Source of the DNA: Phascolarctobacterium sp.
GTDB lineage: Bacteria; Bacillota; Negativicutes; Acidaminococcales; Acidaminococcaceae
Reading direction: 5' to 3'
DNA length: 5,994 nt
NCBI GenBank assembly: GCA_022718015.1
Contig: JAIHZV010000078.1
Location: 1-5,994 of the forward strand
Made by a program: the position numbers and the translations under genes. Shown here in pieces: positions 1 to 5,983 of the stretch; positions within the stretch are counted from its first letter, which is position 1, and every line of letters begins with the position of its first letter. The notes under the pieces were generated by a model. It saw only the letters and a program-made list of their open reading frames with translations, made no database searches and had not been told where the DNA came from.

Positions 1-1
1 C

Positions 2-859
2 AGCAGCCTGCTGCAAAATTTTGAGCGCTCGCTTACTGAGCGCACGGTTGGCTATGAGGAATGTCTGGAGCCATCGTCGTCCTATAACAGCTTTGGTACT
101 TGGTTTGAGCATGTGACGAAGGCAGCGCTGGAGGAGGTGCAGCAGAGCGCGGCTTTGCAGCGCAACCTGCTGATTAAAGAGGCTATTCAGAAGGCCGTGG
201 ATATTTGTCTGGAGAGCACGGGCCTGCGTGATTTATATTATAATTTTAAGCTGAAATGCTTCGTGGTGAGCCATCCGCTGACGGGCGAGATGATAGTGGA
301 CGATTTAAGCGACGGCTTCCGCAGTATTATCAGTATGGTGGCCGACCTTGCCTACCGCATGGTGCGCCTGAATCCGCAGCTTGGGGAGCGGGCGGTGATG
401 GAGACGCCGGGACTGGTGCTGATTGACGAGATTGATATGCACTTGCATCCCTTGTGGCAGCAGACGGTGCTGCTTGATTTGCAGAAGGCATTTCCGAAGG
501 TGCAGTTTATTGTAACGACGCATAGTCCGCAGGTTTTGAGCAGCGTGCCGGCGACGAGCATCCGCGTGCTGAGCTGGGACAAGCAGTTCGAGGGCGTGCG
601 CCGCGTAGATTTTTCGCTGGGTGCGGACAGCACGCGTATTTTGCAGGAGATTCAGCACGTTGACCCCAGACCGCAGTGTTTGCCTGTAGTGCAGGATTTG
701 AAGCAATATCTGGAGCTGGTCAGCGAGGATAAATGGGATACAGAGGAGGCGCTGGCGCTGCGCAAGCGTCTTGATGATTGGGCGCGTGGACGTGAGCCTG
801 CACTCGTCCGTGCGGATATGGATATCCGTATGCGCGAGTTCCGCAGGAGGCGCTCATGA
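2..859 (+). CDS. AAA-family ATPase, Septu PtuA-like (5' end missing)
   Basis: The reading frame is open from the left edge, so the start lies outside; 285 residues are visible. The GTG at 113 is only an internal codon, because the frame continues upstream without a stop. Visible motifs are an ABC/SMC-type signature (LSDGFRS, from 305), Walker B with the following His-x-His (GLVLIDEIDMHLHP, 410-451, Asp-Glu at 425-430), and an H-loop (VTTHSPQVLSS, His at 521-523). The Walker A half must lie upstream. The tail (GADSTRILQEI, then an Arg/Glu-rich helical end) resembles COG3950-type AAA_21 ATPases. These pair with HNH nucleases in Septu and in some retrons, where the ATPase is thought to sense phage and control the nuclease. 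The stop overlaps the next start (ATGA), implying translational coupling. The ATPase class is firm; the defence role is inferred from the partner gene. Confidence 0.85.
   Translation, partial: SSLLQNFERSLTERTVGYEECLEPSSSYNSFGTWFEHVTKAALEEVQQSAALQRNLLIKEAIQKAVDICLESTGLRDLYYNFKLKCFVVSHPLTGEMIVDDLSDGFRSIISMVADLAYRMVRLNPQLGERAVMETPGLVLIDEIDMHLHPLWQQTVLLDLQKAFPKVQFIVTTHSPQVLSSVPATSIRVLSWDKQFEGVRRVDFSLGADSTRILQEIQHVDPRPQCLPVVQDLKQYLELVSEDKWDTEEALALRKRLDDWARGREPALVRADMDIRMREFRRRRS
845..850 (+). promoter_or_regulatory. Ribosome binding site of the HNH gene, inside the ATPase gene
   Basis: A perfect AGGAGG sits 5 nt before the ATG at 856, within the last codons of the ATPase gene. With the 4-nt ATGA overlap, it fixes the nuclease start and indicates translational coupling of the two subunits. 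Confidence 0.85.
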
Positions 860-1635
860 AAAGGGTTTATAAAAGCAAGCTGGAGCCGGAGGCGTTGCGC
901 AAGTACCGCCTGCGCTTTCCTGAGGAAACGTGGGAGCACTTCCGTCGTCGCTGCCGCTTTGGCTATAAGGAGGTCAAGCAGGAGATTCTGCACGACCAGC
1001 ACGGCCTGTGTGCTTATTGCGAGATAAGCATCAAGCTGGCGCATGAGGAAGGCGAGGTCGATGATTTCCGCGTGGAGCATTTTTTTCCTAAGAATGCGAC
1101 GCTGGAGCATGGGCATAATTATCATCTTGACTGGCGCAATCTCTTGGGCGTTTGTCACGGCGGCAGCCAGCCCTATGTGCCTGATGCGGAGTATCGCTAT
1201 TCCTCGCAGAAGCGCGACCGCAGCTGTGATGTGCCGAAGGGCGGTAAGGAGATAACGCGGTATATTCTCAATCCGCTCAAAATTCCCGGCAAGGTGCGGA
1301 TTTTTCGTTATGCTGAGCACAGCGGCCGGATGTATGTTGACGAGGACAGCTGCCCCAAGCATTTGCAGGCGCGGGCGAAAAGCACTATCCGTGAGCTGAA
1401 TCTTAATGCGCCGCGGCTGATGCGTATGCGGCTGGAGGTTATTCACAAGCTGGAGGACGAAATCAGCTGGGCCGTGGGACAGGGCGAGGCACTGGAGGAT
1501 ATTCTGCCGGTGCTGGCGTCTAACTGGCTGGTGCCTGATTATCGGGGCGTGAGCCTGCCGTTCTTCTCGGTTATCCGCTGGTATCTGGGCGAGGCAGCGG
1601 AGCAGGTTATCCGTCAGAGCGGCGACAAATTATAA
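856..1635 (+). CDS. HNH endonuclease, Septu PtuB-like (TIGR02646-type)
   Basis: This 259-residue protein has the HNH layout of the PtuB/TIGR02646 family, named in databases as a putative retron or Septu HNH endonuclease. It has a zinc-type pair C52-x2-C55 (CAYCE), the first catalytic His at H75 (VEHFFPK), Asn at N95 in DWRNLLGVCHGG with C100, then C124 in RSCDVPKGGK and an LNP turn at 138-140. The two Cys pairs probably hold one structural zinc. The HNH Asn/His would bind the metal and cut nucleic acid. The N-terminus is Arg/Lys-rich, and the C-terminal 90 residues are helical with no motif I recognise. The start is fixed by AGGAGG at 845-850 and the ATGA overlap with the ATPase gene. In known Septu systems the ATPase and nuclease form a complex that degrades DNA on phage infection. 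Family assignment is strong; phage defence is inferred. Confidence 0.85.
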   Translation: MKRVYKSKLEPEALRKYRLRFPEETWEHFRRRCRFGYKEVKQEILHDQHGLCAYCEISIKLAHEEGEVDDFRVEHFFPKNATLEHGHNYHLDWRNLLGVCHGGSQPYVPDAEYRYSSQKRDRSCDVPKGGKEITRYILNPLKIPGKVRIFRYAEHSGRMYVDEDSCPKHLQARAKSTIRELNLNAPRLMRMRLEVIHKLEDEISWAVGQGEALEDILPVLASNWLVPDYRGVSLPFFSVIRWYLGEAAEQVIRQSGDKL

Positions 1636-1654
1636 TATATTAAAAGAGAAATTT

Positions 1655-1689
1655 ATCCTGCCGGAGCTTTTCAGGCAGGATTTTTTTTT
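1655..1689 (+). terminator. Rho-independent terminator after the ATPase-HNH unit
   Basis: A perfect 8-bp stem pairs ATCCTGCC (1655-1662) with GGCAGGAT (1674-1681) around an 11-nt loop and runs into nine T residues (1681-1689). It begins 20 nt after the HNH stop and separates the defence-like unit from the sugar-nucleotide operon. Confidence 0.9.
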
Positions 1690-1709
1690 GCGGTGACGAA
1701 TAATATATA

Positions 1710-1739
1710 TTGATTTGCTAACAATATATTTTTGATAAA
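1710..1739 (+). promoter_or_regulatory. Possible promoter of the manB-galU-galE operon
   Basis: The gap after the terminator (1690-1751) is very AT-rich. The best sigma-70-like pair I can read is TTGATT (1710-1715) and GATAAA (1734-1739) with an 18-nt spacer, four matches in each box. TATATT at 1725-1730 is a closer -10 match but has no suitable -35. An 8-bp dyad, ATATATTG (1705-1712) and CAATATAT (1722-1729), overlaps the same stretch and could be an operator. A promoter is expected here because the operon follows a terminator; its exact position is uncertain. Confidence 0.4.
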
Positions 1740-1765
1740 GATTTCAAAATAAAGGAGAAGTAACA

Positions 1766-3136
1766 ATGGAAGTAACAAACAAGGCTTTTAAGGCTTACGA
1801 TGTACGCGGTGTGTATCCCACCGAGGTTAACGAAGAGATGGCTTATCGCATGGGCCGTATTTTTTCGGCAATGTTTGCAGCAGAGACTGTTGTTGTCGGT
1901 CATGATATCCGTCTGAGCGGTCGTGCGCTTGTTGATGCGTTGACCGAGGGCTTGCGTCATGGCGGCACAAAGGTTATAGATATCGGTCAATGCGGTACCG
2001 AGATGATTTATTTTGCCACGGCTCATCTGAAGGCTGATGGCGGCATTATGGTAACTGCCAGCCACAATCCGAAGGAATATAACGGCATGAAGCTGGTGCG
2101 CCGTGATGCGCGTCCAATTTCCAGTGATACCGGTCTGAAGGAGATTGGCGAGATGGTTGCTGCTTCCGGCGATTTCAAGCATCAGCTGGTCAGTGGCAAG
2201 ACCTTGGGCGCACTGGAGCAGGTGGACATTATGCCTGCATATATCGAGCATCTTTTGACCTATGTTGATACGAGCGTGCTCAAGCCGATGAAAATCGTTG
2301 CTAATCCCGGCAATGGCGGTGCCGGCCCTGTGCTCAAGGAGCTGGCTAAGCATTTGCCGTTTGAATTTATTACGCTGAACGAAACTCCGGACGGCAACTT
2401 CCCCAACGGTGTACCGAATCCGCTGCTGATGCCGAACCGCGAGGCTACGGCGAAGGTTGTCCGCGAAAGCGGTGCTGATTTGGGCATCGCCTGGGACGGC
2501 GACTTTGACCGCTGCTTCCTGTTTGATGAGAAGGCAGATTTTATCGAAGGCTATTATATCGTTGGCCTGCTGGCAGAGGTCTTTCTGCATAAGGAGCCGG
2601 GCGCTAAGATTATGTTTGACCCGCGCCTGACCTGGAACACTGAGGCTATTTTGGAGCGCGACGGCGGTGTGCCTGTACGCTGCAAGAGCGGCCATGCCTT
2701 CATGAAGGAGTGCATGCGCAACAACAATGTTCTTTATGGCGGCGAGATGAGCGCACATCATTATTTCCGCGACTTCTCCTGCTGCGACAGCGGCATGATT
2801 CCCTGGCTGCTCGTGACGGAGCTGATGTGCCGCACAGGCAAGAAGCTGTCTGAGCTGGTGGGCGAGCGCGTGGATATGTATCCTTGCAGCGGTGAGATTA
2901 ACCGCAAGGTTGCTGATTCCGCAGCCGTGCTGGCAGAGCTGGGCAAAAAATATGCTGACGGCGAACAGGACCATCTGGATGGCCTCAGCGTTGCTTACGA
3001 CACCTGGCGCTTCAATGTGCGCGTGTCTAATACCGAGCCTGTTATGCGTCTGAATGTCGAAACAAAGGGCGATAAAGAGCTTTTGGCTGCAAAAACTGCT
3101 GAGCTGTTAGCAGTTATCGGCGGCGAAGAAGCTTAA
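1766..3136 (+). CDS. manB: Phosphomannomutase/phosphoglucomutase (CpsG/ManB type)
   Basis: This cytosolic alpha-D-phosphohexomutase interconverts hexose 6- and 1-phosphates (mannose, probably also glucose). At 456 residues it is full length and, from memory, closely resembles enterobacterial CpsG/ManB. It shows the family's four active-site loops in order: FKAYDVRG near residue 8, the phosphoserine loop TASHNP with Ser99, the Mg-binding DGDFDR (244-249), the sugar-recognition loop GEMSAHHYFRDF (326-337), and the phosphate-binding RVSNTEPVMR (419-428). No key residue is missing. The ATG follows AAAGGAG by 8 nt. It leads galU and galE, so it may supply glucose-1-phosphate to GalU as well as, or instead of, mannose-1-phosphate for GDP-mannose. 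No mannose-1-phosphate guanylyltransferase gene is in view. The mutase family is certain; the preferred sugar is not. Confidence 0.93.
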   Translation: MEVTNKAFKAYDVRGVYPTEVNEEMAYRMGRIFSAMFAAETVVVGHDIRLSGRALVDALTEGLRHGGTKVIDIGQCGTEMIYFATAHLKADGGIMVTASHNPKEYNGMKLVRRDARPISSDTGLKEIGEMVAASGDFKHQLVSGKTLGALEQVDIMPAYIEHLLTYVDTSVLKPMKIVANPGNGGAGPVLKELAKHLPFEFITLNETPDGNFPNGVPNPLLMPNREATAKVVRESGADLGIAWDGDFDRCFLFDEKADFIEGYYIVGLLAEVFLHKEPGAKIMFDPRLTWNTEAILERDGGVPVRCKSGHAFMKECMRNNNVLYGGEMSAHHYFRDFSCCDSGMIPWLLVTELMCRTGKKLSELVGERVDMYPCSGEINRKVADSAAVLAELGKKYADGEQDHLDGLSVAYDTWRFNVRVSNTEPVMRLNVETKGDKELLAAKTAELLAVIGGEEA

Positions 3137-3150
3137 TTAAGCTATGAAGA

Positions 3151-3180
3151 AGGCATTCCTCTGCTTAAACGGGAATGCTT
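3151..3180 (+). other. Intercistronic hairpin between manB and galU
   Basis: AGGCATTCC (3151-3159) can pair with GGAATGCTT (3172-3180): nine pairs including one G-U, with a 12-nt loop. The tail CTTGTTGATT is not a real T-tract, so this is more likely an mRNA stability or processing element, or a leaky attenuator, than a full terminator. It lies 27 nt before the galU start, clear of the galU ribosome binding site at 3193-3199. Function is inferred from structure alone. Confidence 0.5.
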
Positions 3181-3207
3181 GTTGATTAAAGCAAAGGAGA
3201 TAGAATT

Positions 3208-4089
3208 ATGTTTAAACCTGTACGTAAAGCAGTTATTCCGGCAGCAGGCCTGGGCACTCGCTTCCTGCCTGCAACGAAAGCAACTCCGAAGGAGATGCTG
3301 CCGATTGTTGATAAACCGACCATCCAATATATCATTGAAGAGGCCTTGCATTCCGGCATCGAGGATATTTTGATTATCACCGGCCGCAGCAAGCGTGCGA
3401 TTGAGGACCATTTTGACCGCAGCATTGAGCTGGAGCTGAACCTTGAGGAGCATGGCAAGCTCAAGGAGCTGGAGATGGTACGCAAAATTTCTGACGTGCG
3501 CATTCACTACATCCGCCAGAAGGAGCCGCGTGGACTTGGTCATGCTATTCTCTGCGCTAAGCAGTTCGTAGGCGAGGAGCCGTTTGCCGTGCTTTTGGGT
3601 GATGATGTTGTTGACAGCGAAAAGCCTGCTTTGCAGCAGCTGATTGATGTTTACGACAAGACTGGCGCTAGCGTACTCGGCGTGCAGGAGGTGCCGCAGG
3701 AGAAGGTTTCTGCTTATGGCATCGTTGCCAGCGAGCCGACTGGTGATGCACGCACCTTCACCGTACAGGATATGGTGGAAAAACCGGCAGTAGAGGAAGC
3801 ACCGAGCCGTCTGGCTGTTTTAGGCCGCTATGTTATTACGCCGGAAATCTTCCCGATTCTCGAAGAAACAAAGCCGGGCCGCGGTGATGAAATCCAGCTG
3901 ACCGATGCGCTGAAGGTTTTGGCGAAGGAGCAGACGATGTATGCCTATAACTTTGAGGGCCGCCGTTATGATGTGGGCGATAAGCAGGGCTTTTTGGAGG
4001 CTACTGTGGAGATGGCACTCAAGCGTCCTGACCTGCACGACAAATTCCTGCAATATCTGGAAGGCATTGTAGCTAAGGAGAGCAAATAA
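3208..4089 (+). CDS. galU: UTP--glucose-1-phosphate uridylyltransferase
   Basis: GalU (GtaB in Bacillus) makes UDP-glucose and pyrophosphate from glucose-1-phosphate and UTP in the cytosol. The 293-residue length is typical. The N-terminal nucleotide-binding loop is textbook: AAGLGTRFLPATKATPKEML (residues 12-31). It is followed by the metal-site region LLGDDVVD (129-136), the EKP motif (191-193), GRGDEIQLTDAL (224-235) and RRYDVGDKQGFL (252-263). The start is set by AAAGGAG at 3193-3199, 8 nt upstream. It lies 71 nt after the mutase and 3 nt before galE, so it links the mutase product to UDP-galactose formation. UDP-glucose would also serve glycan, glycolipid or lipopolysaccharide synthesis. 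No truncation or unusual residue was seen. Confidence 0.96.
   Translation: MFKPVRKAVIPAAGLGTRFLPATKATPKEMLPIVDKPTIQYIIEEALHSGIEDILIITGRSKRAIEDHFDRSIELELNLEEHGKLKELEMVRKISDVRIHYIRQKEPRGLGHAILCAKQFVGEEPFAVLLGDDVVDSEKPALQQLIDVYDKTGASVLGVQEVPQEKVSAYGIVASEPTGDARTFTVQDMVEKPAVEEAPSRLAVLGRYVITPEIFPILEETKPGRGDEIQLTDALKVLAKEQTMYAYNFEGRRYDVGDKQGFLEATVEMALKRPDLHDKFLQYLEGIVAKESK
4075..4080 (+). promoter_or_regulatory. Ribosome binding site of galE, inside the end of galU
   Basis: AAGGAG lies within the last codons of galU, 12 nt before the galE ATG. This spacing is longer than the 5-8 nt elsewhere in the window. galU stops 3 nt before galE starts, so ribosomes finishing galU may re-initiate and keep the two proteins in step. 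Confidence 0.6.
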
Positions 4090-4092
4090 GCG

Positions 4093-5082
4093 ATGAATAT
4101 TCTTGTAACTGGTGGCGCGGGCTATATCGGCTCGCACGTGGTGGAGGAGCTGCAAAAGAGCGGCTTCACGCCGATAGTTTATGATAATTTTTCTACTGGT
4201 CATGAGGCGGCTGTGCCTGATGACGTGCAGCTCATCGAGGGAGATATTCATGATGTACGCTTTGCCAAGCACATTATGGAGCAGTTCAAAATCGATGCTG
4301 TAATTCATTTTGCAGCCAGCAGCTTAGTGGGCGAGTCGATGGAAAATCCGTCGAAGTATTATTTCAACAACGTAGAGGGCAGCCTGCATCTTTTGGAGGC
4401 TATGCGTGGCGCTGGTGTAGACCGTATCGTGTTCTCTTCTACCGCTGCGGTTTACGGCGAGCCGGAGCAGGTGCCTATCCTGGAGTCCAGCCGTCTGTGC
4501 CCGACGAACGTTTATGGCCGCACGAAGCTGGCGATTGAGGGCATGCTGGCAGATTATGACCATGCCTATGATATGCGCTATGTGGCTTTGCGTTATTTCA
4601 ATGCCGCAGGTGCTTCTCCGACGCGCGATATTGGCGAGGATCATAGCCCTGAAAGCCATCTGATTCCGCTGATTTTAAAAACAGCGCAGGGGGTACGCAA
4701 GCAGGTGTCTATTTTCGGTACGGATTATCCGACAGCGGACGGAACCTGTGTGCGCGACTATATTCATGTCTGCGATTTGGCGAAGGCGCATGTGCTGGCG
4801 CTCAAGCACCTTTTGAGCGGCGGTGCAAGCCGTGTCTATAATCTGGGCAGCGAGAATGGCTTCAGCGTGCGTGAGATGATTGCCAGTGCGAAAAAGGTTA
4901 CCGGTGTGGACTTCCCAGTTGTGGAGGAGGAGCGTCGCGCAGGTGACCCAGCAGTGCTTATTGCCTCTTCTGCCAAAATCCGCGAGGAGCTTGGCTGGGT
5001 GCCGGAGCATAGCACGGTAGACGAGGTTATCAGCACGGCGTGGAAATGGCATAAGGGCCATCCGCACGGCTATAATGGATGA
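4093..5082 (+). CDS. galE: UDP-glucose 4-epimerase
   Basis: GalE interconverts UDP-glucose and UDP-galactose using tightly bound NAD; it is an extended short-chain dehydrogenase. The 329 residues are full length. The Rossmann motif is TGGAGYIGSH (6-15), with Asp51 in EGDIHD, HFAA (72-75), the catalytic Ser/Thr stretch FSSTAAVYGEP (114-124), the Tyr-x3-Lys pair Y141/K145 in YGRTK, RYFNAAGA (167-174), the substrate loop VRDYIHVCDLA (220-230), and RRAGDPA (281-287). The C-terminus KGHPHGYNG is typical of the family. In an ungapped alignment made from memory, the E. coli gate residue Tyr299 falls at Leu289, a smaller side chain that might also admit UDP-GlcNAc. The gene is last in the manB-galU-galE operon and is followed by a strong terminator. 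Confidence 0.96.
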   Translation: MNILVTGGAGYIGSHVVEELQKSGFTPIVYDNFSTGHEAAVPDDVQLIEGDIHDVRFAKHIMEQFKIDAVIHFAASSLVGESMENPSKYYFNNVEGSLHLLEAMRGAGVDRIVFSSTAAVYGEPEQVPILESSRLCPTNVYGRTKLAIEGMLADYDHAYDMRYVALRYFNAAGASPTRDIGEDHSPESHLIPLILKTAQGVRKQVSIFGTDYPTADGTCVRDYIHVCDLAKAHVLALKHLLSGGASRVYNLGSENGFSVREMIASAKKVTGVDFPVVEEERRAGDPAVLIASSAKIREELGWVPEHSTVDEVISTAWKWHKGHPHGYNG

Positions 5083-5110
5083 AAATAAAAAATAGTTGAT
5101 TCAAAGATAA

Positions 5111-5154
5111 AACTCCTAAAGTAGACGAGTAGAAGTCTGCTTTAGGAGTTTTTT
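5111..5154 (+). terminator. Strong Rho-independent terminator after galE
   Basis: The left arm 5111-5126 pairs with the right arm 5135-5150: 16 bp with one T-G wobble, extendable by two A-T pairs outward, around an 8-nt loop. A run of six T residues (5149-5154) follows. It ends the manB-galU-galE operon. An A-rich flank (5104-5112) could let it work weakly in the other direction. Its outer arm CTCCTAAA/TTTAGGAG recurs in the next leader (5218-5260). Confidence 0.92.
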
Positions 5155-5179
5155 GTATTGAAAAACTAAGAAAATGCAA

Positions 5180-5213
5180 TTTACAAAAATTTCATAAAGT
5201 GTTTGGGTATAAT
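5180..5213 (+). promoter_or_regulatory. Candidate promoter of the recombinase gene
   Basis: A perfect TATAAT lies at 5208-5213. The nearest good -35 is TTTACA at 5180-5185, but the 22-nt spacing is too long for a standard sigma-70 promoter, and no good -35 lies at 16-18 nt. It may therefore be weak or activator-dependent. A start about 7 nt downstream (near 5220) would place the left arm of the 5218-5260 dyad at the extreme 5' end of the mRNA. Confidence 0.45.
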
Positions 5214-5217
5214 TTTG

Positions 5218-5260
5218 CTCCTAAAAAGTCAGTAATATAGTAGAGTATATTTTTTAGGAG
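5218..5260 (+). promoter_or_regulatory. Leader dyad that could sequester the recombinase ribosome binding site
   Basis: CTCCTAAAAA (5218-5227) is the exact reverse complement of TTTTTAGGAG (5251-5260), with 23 nt between. The right arm contains five of the six bases of the AGGAGG Shine-Dalgarno (5256-5261), which sits 7 nt before the ATG at 5269. Folded RNA would hide the ribosome binding site. As DNA, the dyad could instead be a protein operator or a recombinase-binding site. The pairing is seen directly; the regulatory role is inferred. Confidence 0.55.
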
Positions 5261-5268
5261 GACAAAAG

Positions 5269-5898
5269 ATGACTAAAGTATATGGCTATGTGCGTGTATC
5301 GAGCGTTGACCAAAATGAAGATAGGCAGATGATGGCGTTAATTGCTGTTGGGGTAGCGGAAGACGCAATTTATGTTGATAAACAGAGCGGGAAAAATTTC
5401 GCACGCAAGCAGTATCAGTGTTTGCTGAAAAAGTTGGAAGCAGGTGACTTGCTTTATATAAAAAGCATTGACCGCTTGGGGCGTAATTATGAAGAAGTGC
5501 AGGAACAGTGGCGTTTGTTGACAAAAATGAAAGGTGTAGACATAGTTGTAATTGATATGCCGCTTTTGGATACTAGGAGAAGCAAGGATTTATTGGGAAC
5601 GTTTATTGCGGATTTGGTTTTGCAGGTGCTTTCGTTTGTGGCGCAAAATGAAAGAGAGAATATTCGCCAGCGTCAGGCAGAAGGAATATTTGCAGCGAAA
5701 AAGCGTGGCGTGCGTTTTGGCAGACCGCAAAAAGTTTTACCAGAAAATTTTGGGGAAGCGCAGAAGCGTTGGCAAAATGGAGAAATTACTTGTCGCGAGG
5801 CAGCCAAGCTGTGCAATATGTCTTATGGAAGTTTTAGAAGAAAAGCAACGCAGGTGGAGAAGAGTCCGCCTGATGAAAATATGGATTGGCAAAAATAA
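5269..5898 (+). CDS. Small serine recombinase (resolvase/invertase family)
   Basis: This 209-residue protein has the length and domain order of Hin/Pin-type invertases and Tn3-type resolvases. The N-terminal catalytic domain begins YGYVRVSSVDQ with the nucleophile Ser11 and Arg9. Arg46 and the SIDRLGRN motif (Arg69, Arg72) complete the active site. The long dimer helix carries FVAQNERENIRQRQAEGI (123-140), followed by the hinge RGVRFGRP (146-153). A short helix-turn-helix spans about 165-190 (GEITCREAAKLCNMSYGSFR). Such enzymes cut both strands at paired sites through a Ser-DNA bond and invert or resolve DNA. The start follows AGGAGG by 7 nt. The gene is AT-richer than its neighbours, which suggests acquisition. 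No transposase or obvious invertible segment is in view, so inversion versus resolution cannot be decided. Confidence 0.92.
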   Translation: MTKVYGYVRVSSVDQNEDRQMMALIAVGVAEDAIYVDKQSGKNFARKQYQCLLKKLEAGDLLYIKSIDRLGRNYEEVQEQWRLLTKMKGVDIVVIDMPLLDTRRSKDLLGTFIADLVLQVLSFVAQNERENIRQRQAEGIFAAKKRGVRFGRPQKVLPENFGEAQKRWQNGEITCREAAKLCNMSYGSFRRKATQVEKSPPDENMDWQK

Positions 5899-5959
5899 GC
5901 AGATAATTGCGTAAAAAGTGCTCAAAAGGTGTACTTTTTGCGTAACTATCTGTTCTTTT
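5898..5959 (+). terminator. Long imperfect hairpin at the recombinase stop codon, probable terminator
   Basis: The arms 5898-5919 and 5933-5954 form up to 22 pairs with three G-U wobbles and one A-C mismatch (5906/5946), around a 13-nt loop. The left arm starts on the last base of the TAA stop. A short T-rich tail (CTTTTATA, 5955-5962) follows. This fits an intrinsic terminator, though the T-tract is interrupted. The length and imperfection would also fit a recombination or protein-binding site. Confidence 0.6.
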
Positions 5960-5973
5960 ATATAAAGAATAAA

Positions 5974-5983
5974 TTAGGCCTAA
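5974..5983. repeat. 10-bp palindrome near the right edge
   Basis: TTAGGCCTAA is a perfect palindrome just beyond the recombinase terminator. It continues into AAAGTACA, so that CCTAAAAGT (5979-5987) resembles CCTAAAAAGT (5220-5229) in the recombinase leader, apart from one A. It may be chance in AT-rich DNA. Confidence 0.3.

Noticed and set aside
113..115. GTG as the start of the ATPase gene
   Set aside because: The same frame stays open from 113 back to the left edge, there is no Shine-Dalgarno sequence just upstream, and the visible part lacks the Walker A half the family needs.
652..1446. 264-codon minus-strand open frame across the ATPase-HNH junction
   Set aside because: It covers two clearly coding + strand genes with family motifs and shows no motifs of its own.
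1705..1729. 8-bp ATATATTG/CAATATAT dyad as a defined operator
   Set aside because: Such a dyad is easily produced by chance in a TA-rich stretch; it is noted with the promoter but not claimed as a separate regulatory site.
1718..2974. 418-codon open frame on the minus strand
   Set aside because: It lies opposite the fully conserved mutase gene, shows no recognisable domain and has an Ala/His/Leu/Gln-rich composition typical of antisense shadow frames. Its upstream GAGG is weak.
5155..5268. Riboswitch or small RNA gene upstream of the recombinase
   Set aside because: I find only the 10-bp SD dyad and a TATAAT; no known riboswitch core or separate terminator follows, so a simple leader is the better description.
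5552..5914. 120-codon + strand frame inside the recombinase
   Set aside because: It is out of frame with the recombinase, whose C-terminal helix and helix-turn-helix are intact over the same bases, and has no ribosome binding site or recognisable domain.
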